DNA from: Scytonema sp. UIC 10036
GTDB taxonomy: Bacteria > Cyanobacteriota > Cyanobacteriia > Cyanobacteriales > Nostocaceae
Direction: 5' to 3'
Assembly (NCBI RefSeq): GCF_009725235.1
Contig: NZ_WJFC01000145.1
Location: forward strand, 1 to 33,172
Length of the DNA: 33,172 nt
Shown here: piece by piece, positions 8,314 to 17,800 of the stretch
Numbering within the stretch: position 1 is the stretch's first letter
Layout of the letters: every line of letters begins with the position of its first letter
Translations under genes and position numbers: made by a program
The notes under the pieces: model-generated
Databases searched by the model: none
The model's input: only the letters and a program-made list of their open reading frames with translations
What the model was told of the DNA's origin: nothing

Positions 8314-8472
8314 GGGTTAATCTGTATCATCCTCTGCCAATCTTTAACAAATTTTTACCATCTAGTTGAGATATTACGTTTGGATGAACGGACTGGCAAC
8401 ATATATATTTTTGCTGGAGAAGAACTCCAAATCGAAGTTTATCGTGATGGGACATGGATTTTCTTGATATGA
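8314..8472 (+). pseudogene. DUF6888-like protein lacking a start codon
   Basis: The frame open from 8314 to the TGA at 8470-8472 reads LICIILCQSLTNFY followed by LRLDERTGNIYIFAGEELQI and VYRDGTWIFLI. This resembles the small cyanobacterial DUF6888 family (about 55-60 aa), usually found directly upstream of DUF6887. No ATG, GTG or TTG is available before the conserved part, and a stop lies at 8311-8313. The N-terminus is therefore missing or frameshifted, and the gene is likely broken. Family assignment is from memory of the motif LDERTGNIYI. Its stop overlaps the next start as ATGA. Confidence 0.6.
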
Positions 8473-8675
8473 AACCAAATTTTGACATCATGACCAAACC
8501 TGAGTTACGAGCTTATGTTCTAGCTCATAGAGACGATCGAGAAGCTTTTTACAAGTTAGTAGATCGTTTTAAAGCTGATTCAAAAAACCAGCCACGGCAT
8601 CCATTTCCAAAATCCTTGGCAGAATTGGCACAGGTAGAAGAATTAATACAAGAACACTTAAGAAATTTAGAGTAA
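8469..8675 (+). CDS. DUF6887-like small protein
   Basis: A 68-aa protein starting MKPNFDIMTKPELRAYVLAH, typical of the DUF6887 family of cyanobacteria. I take the ATG at 8469 rather than the one at 8454 because family members start with MxPNF and because 8469 overlaps the upstream DUF6888 stop in an ATGA arrangement, a sign of translational coupling. The protein is charged and helical with no membrane segment. Function is unknown. With the upstream partner apparently lacking a start, this gene may be losing expression. Confidence 0.7.
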   Translation: MKPNFDIMTKPELRAYVLAHRDDREAFYKLVDRFKADSKNQPRHPFPKSLAELAQVEELIQEHLRNLE

Positions 8676-8731
8676 TAATAAAGTCTTGTAAAATATTAGA
8701 TCATTTATTGCGATCGCACTCCTCATTGCTG

Positions 8732-9100
8732 TTATTTTTGCCAAACGACTAATATCACTCCACTAACAATTAAACCCAAGCCTACTATACGTACAAGAGG
8801 AATTGACTCTTTGAATATGAAGTAACCTAACAAAACTGAGAAAATATAAACTAAAGATGCAGACGGAGCAGCAACACTCAATTTGACTCTAGTCAAAAGC
8901 AGTATGTAGGCTAAAGCACCTAAACCGTAACACGCTAGGCCAGCTACTAATTCAGGTGTTGTAGCTATGCTGAGAATATGACTTACCGTGTTGGCTGAAT
9001 TCACTTTTCCCAACTTAATTGCACCTAACTTTAAAAAAAACTGCCCTGCCACACTAACCAAGACAGACGTTAATAGCAAACAGAATTCTTGCCAATTCAT
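8732..9100 (-). CDS. Four-helix EamA/DMT-like membrane protein (copy 1)
   Basis: A 122-aa hydrophobic protein with four predicted membrane helices and the half-size EamA/SMR fold of the drug/metabolite transporter superfamily. Motifs include GQFFLKLGA in helix 1, ALAYILLLTRV near residue 63, the loop LSVAAPSASLVYIFSVLLGYFIFKE (in parts), and a final helix GLIVSGVILVVW. Proteins of this size include ArnE/ArnF, which flip undecaprenyl-phosphate-linked sugars. By hand count it is about 72% identical to the protein at 19241-19609, so the two are recent paralogues. It is divergent from der with a 78-base gap. Substrate is unknown. Confidence 0.8.
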   Translation of the reverse strand: MNWQEFCLLLTSVLVSVAGQFFLKLGAIKLGKVNSANTVSHILSIATTPELVAGLACYGLGALAYILLLTRVKLSVAAPSASLVYIFSVLLGYFIFKESIPLVRIVGLGLIVSGVILVVWQK

Positions 9101-9178
9101 ACAGTTTCATCAATTTACGTACAATTTAGTCTAAGCTAGCTACAATAAGGATTTGGAGCATCGTACACCTTTATTATT
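9101..9178. promoter_or_regulatory. Divergent intergenic region before der
   Basis: This 78-base gap between the minus-strand EamA-like gene and der must hold both promoters or their leaders. TACAAT near 9139 is a candidate -10 element for der. No clear -35 element or operator is visible. Confidence 0.3.
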
Positions 9179-10540
9179 ATGCGTCTTCCTATCGTAGCTA
9201 TTATTGGTCGCCCCAATGTGGGCAAATCTACCTTCGTCAATCGTCTTGCCGGAGAACAATCTGCTATCGTTCATGATGAACCGGGTGTGACTCGCGATCG
9301 CACTTACAGAGAAGCTTACTGGAACGGTCGTGATTTTTTGGTTGTAGACACGGGTGGTTTGGTATTTAATGACGACACGGAATTTTTACCGTTGATTCGC
9401 CAACAGGCAATGGCAGCTCTGCAAGAAGCAAGTGTTGCTATCTTTGTAGTGGATGGTCAAACAGGACCGACACCCGCCGATGAAGAAATTGCTGAGTGGT
9501 TGCGCCAACAACCAGTTCCAGTTATCCTGGCTGTAAATAAATGTGAATCTCCAGAAAGCGGTTTAATTCAAGCTGCTGAATTTTGGGAATTGGGCTTGGG
9601 GGAACCTTTCGCTGTTTCTGCCATTCATGGAAGTGGAACGGGAGATTTACTCGATTTACTTGTAACTTATCTCCCCGACATTCAGGATATTCCCGCTCTT
9701 GAAGAAATTAAAGTAGCAATTGTGGGAAGACCAAATGTTGGCAAATCTAGTTTGTTGAATGCTTTTGTGGGAGAAGAAAGAGCGATCGTTAGCCCAATTT
9801 CAGGCACAACCCGCGATGCTATTGACACGGTTGTTGAACGCGACGGGAAAACGTATCGCTTAATTGATACAGCCGGGATTCGTAAAAAGAAAAATGTGGA
9901 ATACGGACCGGAATTCTTTAGCATTAACCGTGCTTTCAAAGCAATCCGTCGCGCTGACGTGGTTTTATTGGTCATAGATGCCCTTGATGGAGTCACCGAG
10001 CAAGACCAAAAGTTGGCTGGACGCATTATTGAAGATGGTCGCGCTTGTGTACTGGTTGTTAATAAATGGGATGCTGTAGAAAAAGACTCTTACACAATTT
10101 ACGATTACCAAAAACATTTGGAAGAGCGACTGCACTTTACTGAATGGGCAGAAATCATCTTTGTCAGTGCTTTGACTGGGCAAAGGGTGGAGAAGATTCT
10201 AGAATTGGTTGATAGAGCGGCCCAATCCCACAAACGTCGTGTGAGTACAGCAGTTGTTAACGAAGTTTTGGAAGAAGCTGTCGGCAGACACACTCCACCC
10301 GTTTCTCGTTCTGGTCGTCAGGGTAGAATTTATTACGGGACTCAAGTTAGTACTCAGCCGCCTACAATAGCATTGTTCGTTAACGAAGCTAAACGCTTTA
10401 ACGACAACTACCGCCGTTACATTGAGCGGCAATTCCGCCAGAATTTGGGCTTTCAAGGCACTCCCATTCGCATACTATGGCGCAGCAAGAAAACCCGTGA
10501 TGTCGAAAGTACTAATGCAAATCGAGCTACACGCGTTTAG
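9179..10540 (+). CDS. der: Ribosome biogenesis GTPase Der (EngA)
   Basis: Der is an essential tandem GTPase that helps assemble the 50S ribosomal subunit. The 453-aa protein has two G domains and a C-terminal KH-like domain. G1 motifs are GRPNVGKST at residues 10-18 and GRPNVGKSS at 183-191. G3 motifs are DTGG and DTAG. G4 motifs are NKCE at 120-123 and NKWD at 295-298. The KH-like region covers about residues 350-440. Length and motif order are normal. It is followed by an ecfT/cbiQ-type gene, a pairing I recall from other cyanobacteria. Confidence 0.98.
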   Translation: MRLPIVAIIGRPNVGKSTFVNRLAGEQSAIVHDEPGVTRDRTYREAYWNGRDFLVVDTGGLVFNDDTEFLPLIRQQAMAALQEASVAIFVVDGQTGPTPADEEIAEWLRQQPVPVILAVNKCESPESGLIQAAEFWELGLGEPFAVSAIHGSGTGDLLDLLVTYLPDIQDIPALEEIKVAIVGRPNVGKSSLLNAFVGEERAIVSPISGTTRDAIDTVVERDGKTYRLIDTAGIRKKKNVEYGPEFFSINRAFKAIRRADVVLLVIDALDGVTEQDQKLAGRIIEDGRACVLVVNKWDAVEKDSYTIYDYQKHLEERLHFTEWAEIIFVSALTGQRVEKILELVDRAAQSHKRRVSTAVVNEVLEEAVGRHTPPVSRSGRQGRIYYGTQVSTQPPTIALFVNEAKRFNDNYRRYIERQFRQNLGFQGTPIRILWRSKKTRDVESTNANRATRV

Positions 10541-10631
10541 AATGATGAATTATGAATGATGAATTATGAATGATGAATTATGAATTCAGGATTCTACATT
10601 CATAATTCATAATTTATAATTCATAATTATA
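10541..10631. repeat. ATGAATT-type repeats forming a long hairpin
   Basis: Three tandem copies of an AATGATGAATTATG-like unit are followed, after a short spacer, by their complement (CATTCATAATTCATAATT). A 13-base arm ATGAATTATGAAT pairs perfectly with ATTCATAATTCAT. It fills the gap between der and ecfT and could act as a terminator-like or RNA-stabilising hairpin. Confidence 0.75.
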
Positions 10632-10633
10632 CT

Positions 10634-11557
10634 ATGGATTTACTCCGATCGCTTCCAATTGGTCTTTACTTAGAACAACCACAAACTTGGCTGCACAAAC
10701 TAGACCCGCGTGTCAAGTTTTTTTGGTTGATGAGTTTTCTGACAACTTATTTGTACGCCAATTGGCAATGGCGCGTTCTGTTGGTGGTTATATTAATTCT
10801 GGCAACTTTAATTGCTCGAATTCCCAGACGAGTTTGGGAACAGCAAATGGGTTGGCTGTTAGCTTTGTGCTTTTTTGTACTTGTGATTTTATCTGTTAGC
10901 CCTGATGGATACGGGATAAATTATCATCCACGTTTGCCTACCAAACAACAAGCAGTGGCGAAACAAGCAACTCCCTCCCCTGCAATAGCACCTCTACCGG
11001 GAAGCACGCCGCAGGATTATAACTACGTATTGTTTGATAAAGCACCTGTGAGAGTCACTCGCCACTCTTTGGATTTAGCTATACGTGTTAGTACAATGGT
11101 ATTTACATTAATTTATAGTACAAATTTATACTTATTAACAACTGCACCAGAGGAAATTACAGCAGCTATAGAAAACTTGATGCAACCACTGCGAAGGTTG
11201 AAAATACCCGTTACTGAACTCACTTTGACATTGACTTTGTCTTTGCGGTTTATTCCCCTTGTTTTAGAAGAAATTCAAAACTTAATTCGTTCTATTATGA
11301 CAAGGGCAATTAATTGGAAGAAGTTGGGATTAAAAGGAGCAGTGAAAGTTTGGTTGCTGGTTGCAGAAAGACTTTTGGAAAATTTACTCCTCAGGGCAGA
11401 ACAAATGGCAAATGCGATGATGGTAAGGGGTTTTACCAGTCCTAGCGAACATCGGGTACAGTGGCACAATTTACGATTGGGAAGACGTGACTGGCTGGCG
11501 ATCGCGTTTTTAATCTTGTTTTGGGGAGTGCGGCTGGCTATTGGCACGGAAGTATAA
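10634..11557 (+). CDS. EcfT/CbiQ-family transmembrane protein
   Basis: A 307-aa member of the energy-coupling factor transporter T-component family, which couples ATPases to substrate-binding S components for vitamin or metal uptake. It opens with a hydrophilic stretch containing LHKLDPRVKFFWL, a family hallmark, followed by several helices. The cytoplasmic coupling region contains LTLTLSLRFIPLVLEEIQNL and ends with an Ala-Arg-Gly-type motif (AEQMANAMMVRGF). A proline- and alanine-rich insert at about residues 95-135 is not part of the core fold. No S component or ATPase is nearby, so the transported substrate cannot be inferred. In cyanobacteria this gene commonly sits between der and pipX; here pipX does not follow. 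Confidence 0.88.
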   Translation: MDLLRSLPIGLYLEQPQTWLHKLDPRVKFFWLMSFLTTYLYANWQWRVLLVVILILATLIARIPRRVWEQQMGWLLALCFFVLVILSVSPDGYGINYHPRLPTKQQAVAKQATPSPAIAPLPGSTPQDYNYVLFDKAPVRVTRHSLDLAIRVSTMVFTLIYSTNLYLLTTAPEEITAAIENLMQPLRRLKIPVTELTLTLTLSLRFIPLVLEEIQNLIRSIMTRAINWKKLGLKGAVKVWLLVAERLLENLLLRAEQMANAMMVRGFTSPSEHRVQWHNLRLGRRDWLAIAFLILFWGVRLAIGTEV

Positions 11558-12053
11558 ATTATTATTGATAACCTTGTATTGTTGTTTACAATAGTGGTAT
11601 CGTCATAAAGATAATAAATCTTATTCAGGGTTGCACATCTAATTAATATAGCTCTGATTTTTGTTGCAGAAACCATAATCTGCACCAAGATTAATAGTAA
11701 CTAGTAACCAGCGATCGGTCAATTCTCACACGGAAAACTAGAGAATTTGAACAATCAATCAATTTGTTTTTTCATAAATAAATTTAGGGGCTTGTAGCCT
11801 CTGGATAACTGGTTAATAAAATTACAACAAGATTGTTAGTTTAGATCGAAGCCAAAATATAATTTCTCTAAAACTAGACTGTTTGTGTAAATTCATATAG
11901 TTTGGCAGTCTAAGATTTTAGTCTATCAAATAGTTAACTAAGCGATTGTAGCTACGTATTGTCTTGGAACGGTAGTGTGCAATCTGTGAATGTCTGAAGT
12001 GACCCCCAGTCTCTCACCCACTGTCCATTAGCAAAACTGTTGGAGTTAGAATT
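11558..12053. promoter_or_regulatory. Gene-free leader region of the first lectin gene
   Basis: I find no gene in this roughly 500-base stretch. It holds a 7-bp stem at 11721-11747 (AATTCTC / GAGAATT) and a hairpin at 11786-11802 (AGGGGCT, TGT, AGCCTCT, with one G-U pair). It shows no clear similarity to the leader shared by the calpain-like and second lectin genes. A GGAG at about 12041 precedes the ATG at 12054. Confidence 0.5.
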
Positions 12054-14243
12054 ATGGCAGACAACATTTTAACCGAAAGCTTTACAGGTAGCGATGTTAC
12101 CCAAAATACCTGGATATTTGGTCGCGCTGGAAACTCTCTTGACCCTTTTCTAACTGCTCGTAGCGGATCGGCACCAGTGGGGGGTTTGCCTGGTGGAGCA
12201 ACGGCAATCGATGCGAACGGTAGTGGTGCCCTCCGGCTGACCAATAATGAGCAGTTTCAGAGTACCTTTGTCATTTACGACCAGCCCATCAACAGAGCTA
12301 GTGGTCTTTCCATTAACTTTGACCTCTACTCCTATGGGGGAACTGGTGCAGATGGAATCAGTTTCTTCTTGATAGATGGAAGTGCAAATCCAACCACAGC
12401 TGGCGCAGTTGGTGGTTCGCTTGGTTACTCTTCGAGGAGTGTTGACCCTATTGGAGATGGCATAGTTGGAGGTTATATTGGTGTTGCCTTTGATGAGTTT
12501 GGTAACTTTTCTGCTCCAGAATATGGTTCGGGTGGTCCGGGCGTCTCTCCAGATTCTGTTGCTATCAGAGGGAGTCAGGCAACAAATTACAAATATCTGA
12601 TAGGAACTACAGTGCCTTCTGGCACCAGTATTGATAACCCTGGTAGTGGTGCAACTCGCGATAATTCCAAACGAAACGTTCAGATTGACATCACTCCACA
12701 AGGGTTGGTGTCGGTTCAGATGGATCTAAATAACAATAATGTTTTTGATGACAATGAAAAACTGATTACAAATTTTGATGTGACTGCGGCATCAGCAAAC
12801 AATGCTGCCTTACCGCAAACTTTTAAATTTGGTTTTTCAGCAGCAACGGGCGGCTCGACCAATTTCCATGAAATTAACAACTTTAGCACGAATACCCTCA
12901 CGGGTTCATACATTCCTTTGGTGAACTTTGCAACTACCAATGTGAATACTGTCCCGGAGAATGGTAACTTAACAATAACTGCCCAACTCGATCGCCCAAC
13001 TTCAAGTGAAGTCAGTGTACCTCTGACTTTATCGGGTACAGCAGTTAACGGTGTTGATTACAATATTCCCACCTCTATTACCTTTGCACCAAATCAGCAA
13101 ACAGCTAGCGTCACCCTGACACCTGTAGATAATACAGGGCTTGCACCTAATAAAACAGTTGCGATCGCATTGGGGACACCAATCAATGCCCAACTCAGCC
13201 CTCAAAACAATTCTTTTACAGTCACAATCCTCGACAATGATGACCCCTCATTACTCGGGTCTTTCAATTTTGAAAACCAGCTCCGCGTTTTGGTCAATCG
13301 AGGCAATGACCTGGTCAACCTGTTATTTGATAACCAGTATTATCTAAATAATAATCCTGATGTAGCGACTGCTGTTGCTAACGGTCAATACAGCAGTGGT
13401 TTGCAACACTTCCAACAGGTTGGGCAGTTTGAGGGTCGCGACCCCAGTGTAATATTCAATAACAGCTTGTACTTAAGCCAGAATCCAGATGTAACAGCAG
13501 CTGTTGCTAATGGGCAAGTTCGCAGTGGTTTTGAACATTTCGTCAATTTTGGATTCAAGTCTTACGAACATCGAGATTTAAGAATGCTATCGTTTGACGA
13601 AGGTTACTACTTAGCCCAAAATCAAGATGTATTTGCAGCAGTCAAAGCAGGGGGATTCGATAGTGGGTTTGAACACTACCTACTGTTTGGACAAAAAGAA
13701 GGGCGCAATCCCAGTCTTGAGTTTAATGAAGCGTTCTACTTAGCTAACAACCCGGATGTCAATAGTGCTGTCACTCAAAGCGGGTTTCAAAGTGGGTTCG
13801 ATCATTACGTTCGGTTTGGAATATTTGAGGGACGCAATCCCATCAGTACTTTTAACAACAGCCAGTATCTGTCTACAAACTCAGATGTAACGGCCTCAGT
13901 CACACAAGGTAACTTCTTAAGAAGTGGAACAGAACATGCTGTCCGGTATGGAAAATATGAAGGGCGAGCTTTCTTACCACAGGTATTTGACGAACAGTAT
14001 TATTTGACGCAAAACCCAGATGTGGCTAGTGCTGTTGCTCAAGATACATTGACAGGTGGATTAGACCATTATACTTTGTACGGACAACGAGAAGGTCGTC
14101 GCCCCAGTACTTCTTACGATGAAAACTTCTATTTGACCAGGTACTTAGATGTAGCTAGCGCGGTTGCTCAAGGAGTCTTCAAGAGTGGGTTTGAACACTT
14201 CATCTTGTTTGGACGAGCTGAAAGTCGATTGGGCGTTGGTTAA
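12054..14243 (+). CDS. L-type lectin / Calx-beta protein with seven NPDV repeats
   Basis: A 729-aa modular protein. Residues about 5-280 form a bacterial L-type (legume-like) lectin domain, with GADGISFFLIDGS at 97-109 and GGYIGVAFDEFGNFS further on, the usual carbohydrate- and metal-binding core. A Calx-beta domain follows at about 286-397 (VPLTLSGTAVNGVDYNIP), a calcium-binding beta sandwich. From about 425 to the end are seven repeats of roughly 42 aa of the type FDxxYYLxxNPDVxxAVxxG...HFxxxGxxEGR. No signal peptide, membrane anchor, sorting signal or RTX nonapeptides are visible, so the export route is unclear; type I secretion is a guess. It is likely an extracellular sugar-binding adhesin or sheath component. 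The next gene is a close paralogue with the same order of domains. Confidence 0.85.
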   Translation: MADNILTESFTGSDVTQNTWIFGRAGNSLDPFLTARSGSAPVGGLPGGATAIDANGSGALRLTNNEQFQSTFVIYDQPINRASGLSINFDLYSYGGTGADGISFFLIDGSANPTTAGAVGGSLGYSSRSVDPIGDGIVGGYIGVAFDEFGNFSAPEYGSGGPGVSPDSVAIRGSQATNYKYLIGTTVPSGTSIDNPGSGATRDNSKRNVQIDITPQGLVSVQMDLNNNNVFDDNEKLITNFDVTAASANNAALPQTFKFGFSAATGGSTNFHEINNFSTNTLTGSYIPLVNFATTNVNTVPENGNLTITAQLDRPTSSEVSVPLTLSGTAVNGVDYNIPTSITFAPNQQTASVTLTPVDNTGLAPNKTVAIALGTPINAQLSPQNNSFTVTILDNDDPSLLGSFNFENQLRVLVNRGNDLVNLLFDNQYYLNNNPDVATAVANGQYSSGLQHFQQVGQFEGRDPSVIFNNSLYLSQNPDVTAAVANGQVRSGFEHFVNFGFKSYEHRDLRMLSFDEGYYLAQNQDVFAAVKAGGFDSGFEHYLLFGQKEGRNPSLEFNEAFYLANNPDVNSAVTQSGFQSGFDHYVRFGIFEGRNPISTFNNSQYLSTNSDVTASVTQGNFLRSGTEHAVRYGKYEGRAFLPQVFDEQYYLTQNPDVASAVAQDTLTGGLDHYTLYGQREGRRPSTSYDENFYLTRYLDVASAVAQGVFKSGFEHFILFGRAESRLGVG

Positions 14244-14487
14244 CTGGTAAAGTTAGCAGTTTTTATGGATTGTGAGGGGGAGAAAACACCCTTAGGGTAG
14301 TTTCTCTACTTTATTTTGCGTGTTTATACTTAAAAATGAGTTTCATAGTTAAAATACAAGACACATAGTTGCTTCGAGTTACGTTTATATATTTAGATAT
14401 AAGAGAAATTTTTTATAGTTCAAAGCAATCAAATTATAAGAACTTAGAGTTTTACGAGAATTTATCATACCAGTATTTTTAAAATCC
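14244..14487. other. AT-rich spacer between the two lectin genes
   Basis: I see no gene here. A G-rich stretch (14273-14281) followed by ACACCCTTAGGGTAG is weakly palindromic and could end the upstream transcript. The rest is AT-rich without recognisable content, ahead of the conserved leader. Confidence 0.5.
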
Positions 14488-14823
14488 GTAAATTCACTAT
14501 TCTCTTTTATAGAAACTGTAGCGTAGATTGAACCTAGTAAATTTGAGTTAATAGAATTATAAGACATAACTGAACTAAGCCATAATTTTTTTGACTCTAA
14601 CAGCCATATATCTTAAATATTATTACTTCTTCTCCTAAAGAGTTCTAAGTTTGGGTTTCGGTAAACGAAAAATTTATCGATGTTTTTTGGTCTGTTTTTA
14701 TTCTTAAGTCAGTCTTATTAAAGCTCTCGTAGCTAAGGCTTTTTGCAGTGATTTGTTAAATCAAATTAACTCATTTCAATCTTAGCATTTACTGAAACTG
14801 TCAACTATATTGGAATTTCTAAG
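14488..14823 (+). promoter_or_regulatory. Leader B, homologous to the leader of the calpain-like gene
   Basis: It aligns with 4290-4597. Conserved hairpin 1 is TCGGTAAA (14658-14665) with TTTATCGA (14673-14680), including one G-T position that is A-T in the other copy. Conserved hairpin 2 is AAAGCT (14720-14725) with GGCTTT (14737-14742), where a G-C pair replaces the A-T pair of the other copy. It lies directly upstream of the 1441-aa lectin gene. Confidence 0.65.
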
Positions 14824-17800
14824 ATGGACAATCAACTTATCTTAAATGAAAGCTTTACAGGTAGCGACGTTAATCAGTACAGCTGGATCTACGGTAACGG
14901 TGGTGGACTTGCTTTAGACCCCTTCTTGACTGCTCGCAGTCAAACTACCCCATCTGCACAAGGAGGATTACCTGGTGGAGGGACTGACGCGCCTGATAAT
15001 GGTGCCCTCAGGCTTACAAACAATAGCGCCAATCAGGCATCTTTCGTTATATACAACCAACCTATTAACAGCGCTAGCGGTCTTTCCATTAACTTCGACC
15101 TTTACTCCTATGGAGGAAGTGGTGCAGATGGAATCAGTTTCTTCTTGATTGATGGAAGTGCAAATCCAACAAAAGCTGGCGCACCTGGTGGTTCACTTGG
15201 GTACTCTAACTCTCCTACCGGCACAGCTGGTATCGTTGGAGGTTACATCGGTATTGGGTTTGATGAGTTTGGTAATTTCTCCGCTTCAGGATATGGCAAC
15301 GGTGGAGTGGGTCAAATAAAAGATTCTGTTGTAATCAGAGGTAGTGAGAAAACGGGGTATCAATATTTGACAGGAAAGCAACTGCCTTCTGGCAACAGTA
15401 TCGATAACACTAACACTTCTCAACGTAGTGATTCCAAACAAAAAGTTCAGATTGACATCACTCCAGGAGGGTTGGTGTCCGTTCAAATGGATCTGAATCA
15501 GAATGGGACTTTTGAGACAAATGAAAAACTTATCGACAACTTTAACGTTACGACAAGTAATAATTCCTTACCGCAAACCTTTAAATTTGGTTTTTCAGCT
15601 TCTACTGGGGGATCGACGAATGTTCACGAAATTAACAACTTCAAAACTAATACATTCACGGGTTCTTACATTCCCTTAGTTAACTTTACAACTACCAATG
15701 CGACTGTCAACGAGAACGGTAGCCTGACTGTCAATGCCCAACTCGATCTGGCAACTTCCAGTGAAGTCACAGTCCCACTGACGTTATCTGGGGCAGCAAC
15801 AAATGGTATAGATTACAATATCCCTGCTTCTATTACCTTTGGAGCAAATCAAACAACAGCTAGCGTTACCCTCACCCCCACAAACGACACTCTGTTTACA
15901 GCCAATAAAACAGTGAATATCGCAATGGGGACACCGACTCATGCCCAACTCAGTCCCCAGAATAATGTCTTTACAGCCACAATCGTTGATGACGACCTCC
16001 CCTCGTTCTCCAATGTTTCTGGCATCAATTACATTAGGAACGCTCCTGCAGTTGCGATCGCACCGTCATTGACTGTTGGCAATGTCGATCCAAATGCGAC
16101 TCTTACAGGTGCAAAAGTTGCAATCAAAGATGGCTTTCCCAGCGAAGATGTTTTAAGCATAGCGGGACAAAGCGGCACCTCTGGTACCATTGCTAATACG
16201 AGTATTCAGTGGAGCTACAGCAACGGTGTATTAACCCTGACTGGTACTGGCTCTGTTGAACAATACCAATCAGCACTGCGCCAAGTGGCTTACAGCAATC
16301 CCACCAGCGCTAACACGACGCCACGTACTGTTGGATATTCATTGCAAGCTGGTGGTCCGCAGTGGGTTGATGGTAATGGCAGCACAACAATTACCTACGT
16401 TCCATTCGTCAAGTTCACAACCACCAATGCAAATGTAGCTGAGAATAATAACCTGGCCATTGAAGCCCAACTTGATGTGGCAACTTCCAGTGAAGTCACA
16501 GTCCCACTGACGTTATCTGGGGCAGCAACAAATGGTATAGATTACAATATCCCTGCTTCTATTACCTTTGGAGCAAATCAAACAACAGCTAGCGTTACCC
16601 TCACCCCCACAAACGACACTCTGTTTACAGCCAATAAAACAGTGAATATCGCAATGGGGACACCGACTCATGCCCAACTCAGTCCCCAGAATAATGTCTT
16701 TACAGCCACAATCGTTGATGACGACCTCCCCTCGTTCTCCAATGTTTCTGGCATCAATTACATTAGGAACGCTCCTGCAGTTGCGATCGCACCGTCATTG
16801 ACTGTTGGCAATGTCGATCCAAATGCGACTCTTACAGGTGCAAAAGTTGCAATCAAAGATGGCTTTCCCAGCGAAGATGTTTTAAGCATAGCGGGACAAA
16901 GCGGCACCTCTGGTACCATTGCTAATACGAGTATTCAGTGGAGCTACAGCAACGGTGTATTAACCCTGACTGGTACTGGCTCTGTTGAACAATACCAATC
17001 AGCACTGCGCCAAGTGGCTTACAGCAATCCCACCAGCGCTAACACGACGCCACGTACTGTTGGATATTCATTGCAAGCTGGTGGTCCGCAGTGGGTTGAT
17101 GGTAATGGCAGCACAACAATTACCTACGTTCCATTCGTCAAGTTCACAACCACCAATGCAAATGTAGCTGAGAATAATAACCTGGCCATTGAAGCCCAAC
17201 TTGATGTGGCAACTTCCAGTGAAGTCACAGTCCCACTGACGTTATCTGGGGCAGCAACAAATGGTATAGATTACAATATCCCTGCTTCTATTACCTTTGG
17301 AGCAAATCAAACAACAGCTAGCGTTACCCTCACCCCCACAAACGACACTCTGTTTACAGCCAATAAAACAGTGAATATCGCAATGGGGACACCGACTCAT
17401 GCCCAACTCAGTCCCCAGAATAATGTCTTTACAGCCACAATCGTTGACGACGACCTCCCCTCATTCAATGTTTCTGGCAATATCACCTATACCAGGAATG
17501 ATGCACCAACTGCGATCGCGCCACAGTTGAGTATTGGCAATGCCGATTCAAATGCTATTGTTGCAGGTGGAAAAGTTGCAATTAAAGATGGCTTCAGCTC
17601 CAGCGAAGATGTTTTAAGCATATTGGGTCAAAGTAGTAGTGGTCTAATTGCGGGCACCAATATTACTTGGAACTACGACAACAACGCGGGTATATTAACC
17701 CTCACGGGGGATGATTCTGTTACTAATTACCAGTCAGTACTGAGCAAAGTTGCATACAACGATACCAGCACTACACCAAACACGGCTCAGCGTACTCTTG

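Noticed and set aside
10634..11557. Cobalamin or other vitamin riboswitch ahead of the EcfT-type gene
   Set aside because: The upstream gap is only a heptamer repeat hairpin, with no room for or sign of a known riboswitch core.
16256..17167. Two identical 60-codon frames 729 bases apart
   Set aside because: They are out-of-frame shadows of the tandem repeat inside the giant lectin gene.
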